64,000 nt of DNA from DATEPR01 sp036491115 (GTDB taxonomy: Bacteria; Actinomycetota; Actinomycetes; Mycobacteriales; Pseudonocardiaceae): positions 186,001-250,000 of the forward strand of contig DASXCQ010000078.1 in assembly GCA_036491115.1 (NCBI GenBank). The letters are read 5' to 3'. Both the position numbers and the translations under genes were made by a program. Below, one piece after another: positions 8,143 through 17,510 of this stretch. The notes under the pieces are model-generated. The model made no database searches and was not told the DNA's origin. It worked only from the letters and a program-made list of their open reading frames with translations. The stretch's first letter is position 1; every line of letters begins with the position of its first letter.

Positions 8143-8160
8143 GTGATCAGCCTAGGCCGC

Positions 8161-11100
8161 TCACCGCACGGTCGTGCCGCGTGGTCCGGTGCGCGGTTCG
8201 GTGCCGGGACCGGTGCCGCCGAGCAGCTCGAACGCCTGCCACATCGCGGCGTACTTTCCGTCGGCGGCGAGCAACTCGTCGTGCGAGCCCGTTTCGGCCA
8301 CCGAACCGTGATCGAGCACCACGATCCGGTGGGCACCCCGCGCGGTCTGCAACCGGTGGGCGATGACGATCGTGGTCCGGCTGCGCGCCACATGGCGCAT
8401 CGCCGCCGCCACGCGGGCCTCGGTGACCAGGTCGAGATTGGACGTTGCCTCGTCCAGCAGCAGCACCGCCGGGTCGACCAGTTCGGCTCGGGCCAGCGCG
8501 ATGAGCTGCCGCTGGCCCGAGGACAGCGACCGGCCGCGCTCGGCCAGTTCGTGCAGGTACCCGCCGGGCAGCGCGGCCACGAACTCGTGCGCGCCCACCG
8601 CCCTGGCCGCCGCCTCGACCTCGGCGTCGGTGGCCGAGGGCCGACCGTAGGCGATGTTGTCCCGGATCGTGCCGGTGAACAGGAAGCCCTCCTGCGGCAC
8701 GTAACCCAACTGGGTGCGGAACTCGTGCAGGTCGAGTGACCGCAGGTCGTGGCCGTCGATCCGCACGGCGCCCGAGTCGGGATCGTAGAACCGGGCCAGC
8801 AGCTTCATCACCGTCGACTTGCCGGCTCCGGTCTCGCCGACGATCGCCACCGTCTCACCCGGCGCCACCCGCAGGTCGATGCCGCGCAGCGCCTCCGGTG
8901 GCCGGGCCGAACCGGTCACCCTGGGCAGCCGGGGATCGCGTGGTCCCCGGCGTTCGGCGACCGGGGCGAACGCGGCCGGGTAGGTGAACCGGATCTCACC
9001 CAGGGCCAGGTCACCGCCGAGTCGTCCAAACACGACCGGCTGGTCGGCGGCCGGCGTGAGGGTGTCCAGCCGCATCAGTTCGGCGATCCGGCTCACCGAC
9101 ACCCTGGTCTGCTGCCAGGCGTCGAACACCTGGGACAGTTGCTGGATCGGGGAGAAGAACATGTCGATGTAGAGCAGGAACGCGATCAGCGCGCCGGACG
9201 TGAGATCGCCCCGGCCGACCAGCCACGCGCCGACGCCGAGCACGATCGCGTCCGCGCAGGCCGAGATGAACTGCACGAACGGGAAGTACGTGGCGACCAG
9301 CCGCTGCGCCGCCAGGCGGGCGGTGAGGTAGTCGGTGCCCAGCTGGTGGAAGTGCGCCTTCGTGGCGTCCTCGTGGGTGAACGCCTGGGACTCGCGGACC
9401 CCGGACAGGCTCTCCTGGAAGTCGGCGTTCACGATGGCGATCCGCTCCCGCGCCTGGTCGTACAGTCGGGCCGCCCGGCGCCGGAAGATCACCGTGGCGA
9501 TGGCCAGCGGCACCACGACGGTGAGCGTGCACAGGCCGAGCACCGGGTTGATCAGCACGAGCGCCACGCCGACGCCGACGAACGTGACGATGGAGACCAG
9601 CGCGGACAGTAGGCCGTTCTCGATCAGCGACTCGAACTGGTCGACGTCGGTGGTCATCCGGGTCATGATCCGGCCGGCCATCTCGCGCTCGTAGTAGTCC
9701 AGCGACAGCCGTTGCAGCTGGGCCCAGATCCGGATCCGCAGCGACAGCATGATCCGCTCCGCCGCCCGGCCGGTCACGAACGTCTCGAACACCTGGTCCA
9801 CCAGGTCGACCAGGGTGATCACCAGGAACAGGCCGGACGCGGCGAACAGCACGGTGGCCGAGCCGGTCACCACGCCGTTGTCGATGCCCGCCTTGACCAG
9901 CGCCGGACCGACCAGGCTGGCGACCGCGTCGATCACCACCAGCAGCAGGCCGAGCAGCAGCGGCCTGCGGAACTCGCGGAGCAGCCCGGTCAGCGAGAAA
10001 TGCCGCTGCCGCCGGGACTCCCTGGGCAGGTCGACGTCCGGGAAGTCCCGGATCGGACGCAGCGCGGCCACCCTGGCCAGCAGTTCCGGCGTCGGCGCCA
10101 GGTTCAGCCGCCACCCGCCGCCGCTGCCGGCCAGCCCACCGCCGAGGCTGGGCGCGCCGAGCGCACGCGGTGCGCCGCTGCCGGCCGGCCCGGACCGGCC
10201 GGATCGCCACGCCGACTCGGTGACGCCGTCGCCTGCGATCCCGGCCAGTGCCTCGATCCGGTCGCCGACCTCGGCCGCGGTCCGCTCGTCCAGCCCGGAC
10301 AGCAGTGCCCGGTACTCGGCGCTGCGCTCGACCAGTTCGGCGTGCGGGCCGGCGTCGGCGATCCGGCCGTCGGACAGCAGCACCACCCGGTCGGCCAGGT
10401 GCAGGGTGGAGCTGCGGTGCGCGATGAGCAGCGTGGTGCGGTCGGCCAGTACCCCGCGCAGCGCGTCGTGGATGGCCTCCTCGACGCCCGCGTCCACCGC
10501 GCTGGTGGCGTCGTCCAGCACCAGGATCGCCGGATCGGCCAGGATCGCCCTGGCCAGCGCGATCCGCTGGCGCTGCCCGCCGGACAGGGTGAGCCCGCGT
10601 TCGCCGACCACCGTGTCGTAGCCGTCGGGCAGCGCGGCGATGAAGTCGTGGGCCTGTGCGGCCCGCGCCGCGGCCTCGACGGCGGCGTGGTCCGCGGACG
10701 GCAGGCCGTAGGCGATGTTGGCCCGGACGGTGTCGGAGAACAGGAAGCTGTCCTCGAAGGCGTAGCCGACCTGGCGGCGCAGCGAGCGCAGCGTCACCGA
10801 CCGCACGTCGTGGCCGTCCACCAGCACGGCTCCGGAGTCGGGGTCGTGGAACCGGGCCACCAGCATGGCCAGGGTCGTCTTGCCACTGCCGCTGGGCCCG
10901 ACGAACGCGACCCGCTCGCCTGCCGCGATGGTCAGGTCGACGTCGTGCAGCACGGGTTCGGCGTAACCGAAGGACACGTCGGCGAACGTGATCTCGCCGC
11001 GTGCCTTCGGTAGTTCGACGGCGTCGTCGGCGTCCGCGATGGACGGCTTCAGGTCCAGCAGCTGGAAGATCCGTTCCACGCCGGCCCTGGCCTGCTGCCC

Positions 11101-12000
11101 GACGGTGAGCACGGCGGCCAGCTGCCTGGCGGGCGCGGCGAACTGGGCGACGTAGGTGGAGAACGCCAGGAACGTGCCGAGGGTGATCGAGTGCCGCAGC
11201 GCCAACCAGCCGCCCAGCGCGAGAATCGCGACCTGGCCGATCGAGGGGATCGACTGGAGCAGCGGTTGGTAGCGGGCCTGCAACCGCACGGCCCGCATCC
11301 GGGCGCCGTAGAGCACGCGGGCCGCACCGGCCAGCCGCTCCAGCTCCCGGTCCTCCTGGCCGAACGCCTTCACCACGCGGACGCCGTTGACGTCCTCGTC
11401 CACGATCTGCGCCAGGTCACCCTCGCGCTGCTGGCCGTCCCAGGTGGCCGGGAACACCCTGGTGCGCATGCGGTAGGACATGGCGAACAGGACGGGCAGC
11501 ACCACGACGCTGACCAGGGCGAGCAGCGGTGCCAGGTACAGCATGATGCCCAGCGACAGCACCATCAGCAGGATGTTGCCGCTCATCACGGGCATCACGT
11601 TGAGCAGGCCCTGCACCAGGGTGGAGTCCGAATTGGACCGGGCGACCAGTTGGCCGGTGGGCATGTGGCCCACGTTGTCCATGTCCATCGTCTGCAGGTG
11701 GTCGTGCATGGCGTTGCGCAGGTCGTACTGCACGGCCAGCCCGACCCGGCCGCCCCGGTAGCGGCGCACGTAGGTGAACCCGAACGTGGCCACGCCGACC
11801 GCGACCAGCAGCACCAGCCACGGCCACAGTGTCGATGTGCGGCTGATGATCACGTTGTCCACGATCTGCCGCGCGATCAGCGGCACGCCCGCCTGGCAGG
11901 CGCTGCCCAGTACCGCGGCAGCCAGCGCCAGCACCACGTCGCGGCGGTGCGTCAGCACATAGCCGACCAGCCTGCGGACCCAGCCCGGTTCCCCGCTCAC
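8161..12000 (-). CDS. Fused heterodimer-type ABC exporter (TMD-NBD-TMD-NBD)
   Basis: 1279 residues: two complete ABC exporter halves in one chain. Half 1 has membrane helices (about 1-300) and an ATPase with GPSGSGKTT, LSGGQRQRIALARAI and LVLDDATSAVD. Half 2 (from about residue 640) has GETGAGKST, LSSGQRQLIALARAE and LLLDEATSNLD. The residue after Walker B is Asp in half 1 and Glu in half 2, so one ATP site is degenerate, as in heterodimeric multidrug exporters. The linker (about 585-640) is Gly/Ser-rich. The start is a GTG overlapping the MarR gene stop (GTGA), implying co-expression and likely control by that regulator; drug efflux is the probable role. Confidence 0.92.
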   Translation of the reverse strand: MSGEPGWVRRLVGYVLTHRRDVVLALAAAVLGSACQAGVPLIARQIVDNVIISRTSTLWPWLVLLVAVGVATFGFTYVRRYRGGRVGLAVQYDLRNAMHDHLQTMDMDNVGHMPTGQLVARSNSDSTLVQGLLNVMPVMSGNILLMVLSLGIMLYLAPLLALVSVVVLPVLFAMSYRMRTRVFPATWDGQQREGDLAQIVDEDVNGVRVVKAFGQEDRELERLAGAARVLYGARMRAVRLQARYQPLLQSIPSIGQVAILALGGWLALRHSITLGTFLAFSTYVAQFAAPARQLAAVLTVGQQARAGVERIFQLLDLKPSIADADDAVELPKARGEITFADVSFGYAEPVLHDVDLTIAAGERVAFVGPSGSGKTTLAMLVARFHDPDSGAVLVDGHDVRSVTLRSLRRQVGYAFEDSFLFSDTVRANIAYGLPSADHAAVEAAARAAQAHDFIAALPDGYDTVVGERGLTLSGGQRQRIALARAILADPAILVLDDATSAVDAGVEEAIHDALRGVLADRTTLLIAHRSSTLHLADRVVLLSDGRIADAGPHAELVERSAEYRALLSGLDERTAAEVGDRIEALAGIAGDGVTESAWRSGRSGPAGSGAPRALGAPSLGGGLAGSGGGWRLNLAPTPELLARVAALRPIRDFPDVDLPRESRRQRHFSLTGLLREFRRPLLLGLLLVVIDAVASLVGPALVKAGIDNGVVTGSATVLFAASGLFLVITLVDLVDQVFETFVTGRAAERIMLSLRIRIWAQLQRLSLDYYEREMAGRIMTRMTTDVDQFESLIENGLLSALVSIVTFVGVGVALVLINPVLGLCTLTVVVPLAIATVIFRRRAARLYDQARERIAIVNADFQESLSGVRESQAFTHEDATKAHFHQLGTDYLTARLAAQRLVATYFPFVQFISACADAIVLGVGAWLVGRGDLTSGALIAFLLYIDMFFSPIQQLSQVFDAWQQTRVSVSRIAELMRLDTLTPAADQPVVFGRLGGDLALGEIRFTYPAAFAPVAERRGPRDPRLPRVTGSARPPEALRGIDLRVAPGETVAIVGETGAGKSTVMKLLARFYDPDSGAVRIDGHDLRSLDLHEFRTQLGYVPQEGFLFTGTIRDNIAYGRPSATDAEVEAAARAVGAHEFVAALPGGYLHELAERGRSLSSGQRQLIALARAELVDPAVLLLDEATSNLDLVTEARVAAAMRHVARSRTTIVIAHRLQTARGAHRIVVLDHGSVAETGSHDELLAADGKYAAMWQAFELLGGTGPGTEPRTGPRGTTVR

Positions 12001-12446
12001 CGATTGATCCGGCGACGCTCTGCCAGCCGTTCCTCGTGTAGATCGTCGATGGCTCTGCCCAGCCAGACCAGTGACGGCACCAGCTGTTCACCGCCCGGTG
12101 TCCTGGCTCGGAGATCGGCGATCCGGTTGACCATCTCGGTCTCCACGCCGTCCAGCAGTTCGCGACCGGCATCGGTGAGCCGGAGGACGGCCACCCGCTG
12201 GTCGGTGTCCTCGCCGGTCCGGGTGAGCAGGCCACGCTGGCACAGCGAGTCGACGGTGGCGCTGATCGTCGGCTTGCCCAGGGCAAGGCGGGCGGCGATC
12301 CGTGAGGCCCGCTCGTCGCCGGACGCGATCGTGGACAGGACGCGGTACTGGGCCGGATTCAGGCCGCCGGACACCCGTTCCAGGATGCGCGACGCCCGAG
12401 CCAGGGCGCGTACGGCCGCGACTGTGTCGGCGTTCGAGTCGGTCAT
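11997..12446 (-). CDS. MarR-family transcriptional regulator of the ABC exporter
   Basis: 149 residues from ATG 12446. A winged helix (YRVLSTIASGDERASRIAARL, then KPTISATVDSLCQRGLL and DQRVAVLRLTDAGRELL) matches MarR proteins. The longer open frame running upstream through glgC on this strand is a high-GC artefact. Its stop overlaps the start of the ABC exporter gene, so regulator and pump form one operon. A perfect inverted repeat lies just upstream, pointing to autorepression relieved by a ligand. Confidence 0.9.
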   Translation of the reverse strand: MTDSNADTVAAVRALARASRILERVSGGLNPAQYRVLSTIASGDERASRIAARLALGKPTISATVDSLCQRGLLTRTGEDTDQRVAVLRLTDAGRELLDGVETEMVNRIADLRARTPGGEQLVPSLVWLGRAIDDLHEERLAERRRINR

Positions 12447-12459
12447 GGTCTTGAGGGTA

Positions 12460-12477
12460 CCTCGAAGTGGTTCGAGG
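12460..12477 (-). promoter_or_regulatory. Inverted repeat upstream of the MarR gene (candidate operator)
   Basis: CCTCGAA-GTGG-TTCGAGG: perfect 7-bp arms with a 4-bp spacer, ending 13 bp before the MarR start codon. Size and place suit a MarR dimer site. Confidence 0.6.
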
Positions 12478-12570
12478 GTCGAACTAGTTGCGGACCTGGC
12501 TGGGTGGCAGTTCGATCGTGGGATCACGTCCGCGCTGATGGGATCGGCTCTGCCGCTCTTTCCGGACCGC

Positions 12571-12586
12571 ACGGCCACCTGGCCGT
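12571..12586 (-). terminator. Weak hairpin downstream of glgC
   Basis: ACGGCCA / TGGCCGT arms with a 2-nt loop, 6 bp past the glgC stop; outer GGAC/GTCC bases (12564-12567, 12589-12592) could extend it with bulges. No T-tract. Confidence 0.4.
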
Positions 12587-12592
12587 CAGTCC

Positions 12593-13813
12593 TCACGGCA
12601 TGGCATGCGCACCCTTGCCGAGCACCACGATGCCGGACTCGCTCACGTGGTAGTGCTCCCGATCCCGAGCCAGGTCCACACCGATGTGAGCACCGGGCGG
12701 CACCACGACGTTCTTGTCCAGGATCGTCCGCCGCACCACCGCCCCCGACCCGATCCGCGCGCCATCCAGCAGCACCGAGTCCTGCACCACGGCACCGCTC
12801 TCCACGGTCACGTCCGGCGACAGCACCGAGCCGACCACCTGGGCCGCCGAGATGATCACGCCGGGGCTGACGATCGACTGGGTCGCCGTGCCGCCCTCCA
12901 CGAACTTGGCCGCCGGTCGCTGGCTGGGCAGCGCCAGGATCGGCCACCGGCGGTTGTACAGGTTGAACACCGGCACCGTGGAGATCAGCTCGGCATGGGC
13001 GTCGTAGTAACTGTCGATGGTGCCGACGTCGCGCCAGTAGCCGTGGTCGCGCCCGGTCTCGCCGGGCACCACGTTGCTGCTGAAGTCGTACACCGCCGCG
13101 TCGCCCTTGGCCACCAGGGCCGGGATGATGTCGCGGCCCATGTCGTGGTGGGACTCGGGATCGTGCGCGTCGTCGGCCAGGGCGTCCAGCAGCGTCTGCG
13201 TGGTGAACAGGTAGTTGCCCATGGACACGAACGACTCGTCGGGCGAGTCGGGCAGGCCGGGCGGGTCGGTGGGCTTCTCCAGGAACGCGTCCAAGTGGAC
13301 GCCGTCCCTGGTCTGGATCACCCCGAACGAGCCGGCGCCCTGGCGCGGCACCCGGATGCCGGCCACCGTCACCCCGGCGCCGGAGTCGATGTGGGCGTCG
13401 ATCATCTGCCGGGGGTCCATCCGGTAGATGTTGTCCGCGCCGAACACCGCGATGTAGGCGGGCTGCTCGTCGTAGACCAGGTTCAGGCTCTGCAGGATCG
13501 CGTCCGCACTGCCCTGGTACCAGCGCGGGCCCAGCCGCTGCTGCGCCGGCACGGTCGTCACGTATTCGCCGGTCAGCGACGACAGCCGCCAGGTCGTGCT
13601 GATGTGCCGGTCCAGCGAGTGCGACTTGTACTGGGTCAGCACGCAGATGTGCCGGATACCGCCGTGCACCAGGTTGGACAGCACGAAGTCCACCAGCCGG
13701 TGCACACCGCCGAACGGCACCGCCGGTTTGGCCCGGTCCGCCGTCAACGGCATCAGCCGCTTGCCCTCGCCACCGGCGAGCACCATGCCGAGCACCCCGG
13801 AACCGTCGCTCAT
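12593..13813 (-). CDS. glgC: Glucose-1-phosphate adenylyltransferase
   Basis: 406 residues from ATG 13813 (GGGAGGA 6 nt upstream). N-terminal nucleotidyltransferase motif VLAGGEGKRLMPLTADRAK, then PAVPFGGVHRLVDFVLSNLV and GSADAILQSLN, with a C-terminal left-handed beta-helix (SVLSPDVTVESGAVVQDSVL, ARIGSGAVVRRTILDKN). The length is normal for bacterial GlgC. It makes ADP-glucose from glucose-1-phosphate and ATP for alpha-glucan synthesis. The gene overlaps the upstream GT4 synthase gene by 4 bp (ATGA), so substrate-making and substrate-using enzymes are translated together. Confidence 0.96.
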   Translation of the reverse strand: MSDGSGVLGMVLAGGEGKRLMPLTADRAKPAVPFGGVHRLVDFVLSNLVHGGIRHICVLTQYKSHSLDRHISTTWRLSSLTGEYVTTVPAQQRLGPRWYQGSADAILQSLNLVYDEQPAYIAVFGADNIYRMDPRQMIDAHIDSGAGVTVAGIRVPRQGAGSFGVIQTRDGVHLDAFLEKPTDPPGLPDSPDESFVSMGNYLFTTQTLLDALADDAHDPESHHDMGRDIIPALVAKGDAAVYDFSSNVVPGETGRDHGYWRDVGTIDSYYDAHAELISTVPVFNLYNRRWPILALPSQRPAAKFVEGGTATQSIVSPGVIISAAQVVGSVLSPDVTVESGAVVQDSVLLDGARIGSGAVVRRTILDKNVVVPPGAHIGVDLARDREHYHVSESGIVVLGKGAHAMP

Positions 13814-14964
13814 GCCGTCCTCCCGCACGCCTCATAGATCCCGACCGTCCGCCGGGCGATGGTGGCCCAGCCGAACTCGCGGACCGCGCGGTCGCGGCCG
13901 GCGTCACCCATGGCGGCGGCCCGCTCCGGGTCGTCGATCAACTCGTTGAGACGCGCGGCCAGGTCGGCCTCGAACGCGTCGGGGTCGTCCGTCGTGTAGT
14001 GCGCGAGCAGTCCGGTCGTCCCGTCGGCCACCACCTCGGGGATGCCCCCCACGTCGCTGGCAACCACAGCCGTGCCGCAGGCCATCGCCTCCAGGTTCAC
14101 GATGCCCAGCGGCTCGTACACCGAAGGGCAGGCGAACACCGTTGCATGCGTCAGCAGCTGGGTGACCTGTTCGCGCGGCAGCATCTCAGGAATCCAGTAC
14201 ACACCGGACCGGGCGTCGCGCAGCCTGGCGACCAGGTCGCGGAACTCGGCGTCCAGTTCCCGCGTGTCCGCCTCGCCGGCACACAGCACCAGCTGCACAC
14301 CCTCCCGCAGGAACGCGGCGGCGCGCACCAGGTGCGGCACACCCTTCTGCCGGGTGATCCGGCCGACGAACAGCACGTACGGCCGCTCCGGGTCGATGCC
14401 GTGCGCCCGCAGCGCGTCGGTGCGCGGGTCGGGACGGTAGAGATCGGTGTCGATGCCGTTGTGCACCACGTGCACCCGGTCGGCGGGCACCTCGGGATAC
14501 GCGGCCAGCACGTCGGTGCGCATACCGGAACTCACCGCGATCACCGCGTCGGCACCGGCGTAGGCGTCCCGCTCGATCCAGGACGACACCCGGTAGCCGC
14601 CGCCGAGCTGCTCCGCCTTCCACGGCCGCAGCGGTTCCAGCGAGTGCGCGGTGATCACGTGCGGCACGCCGTAGGTCATGCCAGCCAGCCGGCCGGCCAG
14701 GTTCGCGTACCACGTGTGGCTGTGCACCACGTCCACACCGGCCACCGCGTCGGCCATGGACAGCGCGATGTCCATCGCCTTGAACGCCGGCTGCCGGTAC
14801 TCCCGGCCCGCCGTGTGGCCACGGGCGTCCGACCGGTCCTGCCCCCACGCGTGCACGTCCAGGTCGACCAGCGGCCGGAGTTCCCTGGCCAGGAACTCCA
14901 CGTGCACCCCGGCGCCGCCGTACACGTCGGGTGGGTACTCCCGGGTGAGCAGGCCGACCCTCAT
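13810..14964 (-). CDS. glgA: GT4 glycogen synthase (GlgA/GlgM-type)
   Basis: 384 residues; ATG 14964 is chosen because MRVGLLTREYPPDVYGGAG is the conserved start of actinobacterial GT4 glycogen synthases. Features: GVHVEFLARELR, DVVHSHTWYANLAG, VHNGID, FVGRITRQKG and a C-terminal E-x7-E region (PSVYEPLGIVNLEAMACGTA) that binds the donor nucleotide sugar. The M. tuberculosis homologue (Rv1212c) is reported to use ADP-glucose and glucose-1-phosphate to make maltose-1-phosphate (GlgM); the same may hold here. It is the first gene of the glgA-glgC pair. Confidence 0.93.
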   Translation of the reverse strand: MRVGLLTREYPPDVYGGAGVHVEFLARELRPLVDLDVHAWGQDRSDARGHTAGREYRQPAFKAMDIALSMADAVAGVDVVHSHTWYANLAGRLAGMTYGVPHVITAHSLEPLRPWKAEQLGGGYRVSSWIERDAYAGADAVIAVSSGMRTDVLAAYPEVPADRVHVVHNGIDTDLYRPDPRTDALRAHGIDPERPYVLFVGRITRQKGVPHLVRAAAFLREGVQLVLCAGEADTRELDAEFRDLVARLRDARSGVYWIPEMLPREQVTQLLTHATVFACPSVYEPLGIVNLEAMACGTAVVASDVGGIPEVVADGTTGLLAHYTTDDPDAFEADLAARLNELIDDPERAAAMGDAGRDRAVREFGWATIARRTVGIYEACGRTA

Positions 14965-15000
14965 GCCCGAGACCCTAGCCGGGGTCGGGCGGCACCGCAC

Positions 15001-15564
15001 TCAGCCCGCGGTGGCCGCCCTCGGCTGCGCGAACCGGCCGAACACCCACGTAGCAGGGGCGGTCGCGTCGTCCCCGGCCCAGAACTCCGTCCACAGTTCG
15101 GTGAACTCCGCCCGGTCCAGGTGACCGTCGCCGTTGGCGTCCAGCAGGTGGAAGATCGCGTCCGTGTCCGTCTCGGTGCCCTTCCACGCCTCGATCAACC
15201 GGTGGTACTCGGCGGCCGAGATCTCGCCGTCGCCGTTGGCGTCCACGGCGTCGAACATGACGGTGGCGGTGTCGGCGACCGCGTCCGGCATGGTGCCCAG
15301 GGCGTCCACCAGAATCAGCACGTCACCGAGGGTGATCCGTTCGTCCGCCTGATCGGACTGCGCGGCTGACAGCAGCGTCTCCCACCAGCCCATCATGATC
15401 TCGTTCAGCCGCCGGTAACCGGGCGAGCCGGCCGGTTGGCCGCGCAACCCGGTCCACCGGTCGGACAGCGCGGTGAAGTCCTCCCGGGTCAGGTACCCGT
15501 CCCCGTCGACGTCCATCGCCCGGAACACTCCGGCGATCTTCGCTCGCTGGAACTCGCTGGCCAT
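15001..15564 (-). CDS. EF-hand calcium-binding protein (calerythrin/CalD-like)
   Basis: 187 residues from ATG 15564 (GAGAGGA upstream). Three canonical calcium loops are visible: DVDGDGYLTREDF, DANGDGEISAAEY and DANGDGHLDRAEF. A fourth region (DQADERITLGDV) is degenerate, the usual 3+1 arrangement of actinobacterial sarcoplasmic-type EF-hand proteins. It is cytoplasmic (no signal peptide) and probably buffers or senses calcium. It follows the proline-rich secreted protein gene with a 27-bp gap, but a functional link is not evident. Confidence 0.93.
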   Translation of the reverse strand: MASEFQRAKIAGVFRAMDVDGDGYLTREDFTALSDRWTGLRGQPAGSPGYRRLNEIMMGWWETLLSAAQSDQADERITLGDVLILVDALGTMPDAVADTATVMFDAVDANGDGEISAAEYHRLIEAWKGTETDTDAIFHLLDANGDGHLDRAEFTELWTEFWAGDDATAPATWVFGRFAQPRAATAG

Positions 15565-15591
15565 CCTGGTTCCTCTCTCCGGCTGCACTGT

Positions 15592-16752
15592 CTACTGTGT
15601 ACGGCTGCTGCTGCCTCTGCCGGGTCGCATCCGGGCGGCCGCCGCGCCACCCCCGATGACGAGGATCAGCGTGGACAGGCCGAACTGGCGCTGCTGCTTG
15701 CGGACCGTGAACACGGGTGCGCTGTTCGCGGCCAGGCTCGGCCGGGCGTCGTCCGGCGGTGGTGGCGGCACGGCCGGGGGCGGTGGCGGGGCGGCCACGG
15801 CCTGGAGGATCGGCGCCGGGGGAGTGGTCGTCGTGGTGGGCGGTGGCGTGGTGGTCGTGGTCGGCGGGGTGGTCGTGGTCGGCGGGGTGGTCGTGGTCGG
15901 CGGTGGCGGCGGGACGGTGGTCGTGGGCCGTGGTGGCGGTGGCCGGTGTGTCGTCGTGGGCCGTGGTGGTGGGGGAGGCGGCGCCGGCAGGCAGCCGGTG
16001 GCGTCGGCCGAGGTGAGCGCCGGCCCGGAACTGCGCGTCGTCACGCCGCCGGACAGCGGGACGCGGTAGCGGATCGAGCGACCCTGGTTGTCGTCCTGGC
16101 GGACGTAGAGGGCACCGTCCGGTCCGAACGACGCCGATCCGTAGCCCGCGCCGGCCGGTGTGGTGACACCGATCGGGGTGAGGGTGCCGTGCGAGACGTC
16201 GATCCGCACCACCGAGCCGTGGGCCTGATCCGGTTGCGCCACACCGTAGATCGAGCCGGACACCGGGTTGACGTCGAAGTCGTCCAGGTTGAGGGCGAGC
16301 AGTGCGGGGTGCAGCGACACCGTGGCGATCACGTGCAGGTAGGCGGGGCCGGCCGGATCCACGTCGATGGCGAACAGCCGGGCGCCCGACCGGACATACC
16401 AGCGGTCGCCGACCACGGTGCCCGCCGCCGCGTTCACGATCCGGGGGAACGATCGCACCGGACCGAGATCCTGGTCGTGCCCCGACTTGTCGAACGTGAC
16501 CACGTCACCGCCCGGGGTGAGGCCGTAGGCCACCGGACCGACCAGGCCGATCGCGTTGACCGACTCGTTCAGCGTGGCGGTGACCGTCGCGGTGTCCGCG
16601 GGCAGGGTCCTGGCGAGCAGGGTGTGGCCGGTGATCTCCAGGACGGTGCACGACGGGGGCGACGCGGTCACCGGCGACGCCGTGCCCGGCAGGACGACGA
16701 TCAACACAGCCCCGATCAGGCATACCGCGGCGGTGCCCGGCGCCAGTCTCAC
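15592..16752 (-). CDS. Secreted/anchored beta-propeller-like protein with Pro-Thr stalk
   Basis: 386 residues. An N-terminal signal peptide (CLIGAVLIVVLPGTASPVTA) precedes about 220 residues with propeller-like repeats (GLVGPVAYGLTPGGDVV, VNPVSGSIYGVAQPDQAHGS, GYGSASFGPDGALYV), like DUF6923-type domains. A long Pro/Thr stalk (about 255-340) and a C-terminal hydrophobic helix with basic tail (STLILVIGGGAAAARMRPGR) follow, so the protein is probably exported and tethered at the cell surface. No enzymatic motif is seen. It starts at a GTG overlapping the stop of the DUF4239 gene. Confidence 0.75.
   Translation of the reverse strand: MRLAPGTAAVCLIGAVLIVVLPGTASPVTASPPSCTVLEITGHTLLARTLPADTATVTATLNESVNAIGLVGPVAYGLTPGGDVVTFDKSGHDQDLGPVRSFPRIVNAAAGTVVGDRWYVRSGARLFAIDVDPAGPAYLHVIATVSLHPALLALNLDDFDVNPVSGSIYGVAQPDQAHGSVVRIDVSHGTLTPIGVTTPAGAGYGSASFGPDGALYVRQDDNQGRSIRYRVPLSGGVTTRSSGPALTSADATGCLPAPPPPPPRPTTTHRPPPPRPTTTVPPPPPTTTTPPTTTTPPTTTTTPPPTTTTTPPAPILQAVAAPPPPPAVPPPPPDDARPSLAANSAPVFTVRKQQRQFGLSTLILVIGGGAAAARMRPGRGSSSRTQ
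15800..15980 (-). repeat. Low-complexity Pro/Thr-coding repeats
   Basis: Imperfect 18-bp units (ggtggtcgtggtcggcgg on the plus strand) repeat head to tail, encoding PPTTTT blocks of the cell-wall-spanning stalk. Such tracts vary in length between strains by slippage. Confidence 0.8.
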
Positions 16753-17510
16753 CCGAGCCGGTCCAGCGCTTCACGGAACGCGTCCGGGCCGACCGCGGCA
16801 CCACCGGCGAACGGGTTCTGCAACTGGTAGATCGCGAAGATCAGCAGCGCCATCGTGCCGGCCAGGGCGGCGATGATCATGACGTGGGCGTGTGCCTTCG
16901 GGCCGCCGAACAGCATCGGCAGCGCCACCGACAGGATGCTGCCGATGAACAGCGCGAACCACAGCACCGTGCCGACGCCGCCGTTGCTGGCCTGGTCGAG
17001 CCTGGTCTGCCGGTCCTGGTAGACCGTCCAGAGCTGGTTGGCCGCCTCGTTCTTCCGGTCGGTCAGCCAGCCGTAGCTGACGTTCGCCGACGCGATGACC
17101 GTTTTCAACCGGTCCAGCGTCTGCCATGCGTCGTCGTCCACCTCGTGCCCGGCCCGCATGGTCGGCCATTCCTGGCGGATCACCTGGTTGGCGTAGTTGT
17201 TGGCGAGATTCTGCACCTCGGTGCGCTGCGGTTCGGGCAGTGAATCACTCGCCCACGTCACCGCGACCAGGCTGTTGGCCTCCGCGTTCGCGTTGTCCCG
17301 GGCCGCGCCGACGGCGTCGAACAGGCCGATCAGCACGAACGCGATCAACACCGCGTGCAAGCCACCGACGATGGTGAAGACCTGCCCCGCCGACTCGTTG
17401 TTCTCCGTTCTCCCCTCGCGTTCCGAACGGCGTCGAAGATAGAAGGCGATGCCACCGGCGGCGGCTCCGGCGACAATGACCCACAATGCGCCGTACAGGT
17501 ACACGACCAT
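16749..17510 (-). CDS. DUF4239 (bestrophin-like) membrane protein
   Basis: 253 residues from ATG 17510. Transmembrane helices at about 2-20 (VVYLYGALWVIVAGAAAGG), 48-70 (IVGGLHAVLIAFVLIGLFD), 180-200 and 210-232 (MIIAALAGTMALLIFAIYQL) flank a hydrophilic helical loop (ANSLVAVTWASDSLPEP), the pattern of DUF4239 proteins that resemble bestrophin channels. Function unproven. The Shine-Dalgarno sequence before this ATG is weak, and the frame extends 37 codons further upstream, so the start is uncertain. The gene is coupled to the following secreted protein gene by a GTGA overlap. Confidence 0.8.
   Translation of the reverse strand: MVVYLYGALWVIVAGAAAGGIAFYLRRRSEREGRTENNESAGQVFTIVGGLHAVLIAFVLIGLFDAVGAARDNANAEANSLVAVTWASDSLPEPQRTEVQNLANNYANQVIRQEWPTMRAGHEVDDDAWQTLDRLKTVIASANVSYGWLTDRKNEAANQLWTVYQDRQTRLDQASNGGVGTVLWFALFIGSILSVALPMLFGGPKAHAHVMIIAALAGTMALLIFAIYQLQNPFAGGAAVGPDAFREALDRLG

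Noticed and set aside
11191..12855. 554-codon plus-strand frame
   Set aside because: Shadow of the ABC exporter and MarR genes; Gln/His/Arg-rich and without motifs.
11997..13907. 636-codon frame joining a long N-terminal extension to the MarR domain
   Set aside because: The extension is a frame shadow of glgC; MarR similarity begins at the ATG at 12446.
15717..16016. Gly/Val/Trp-rich plus-strand frames opposite the proline-rich gene
   Set aside because: They are complements of the Pro/Thr repeat codons and have no RBS.
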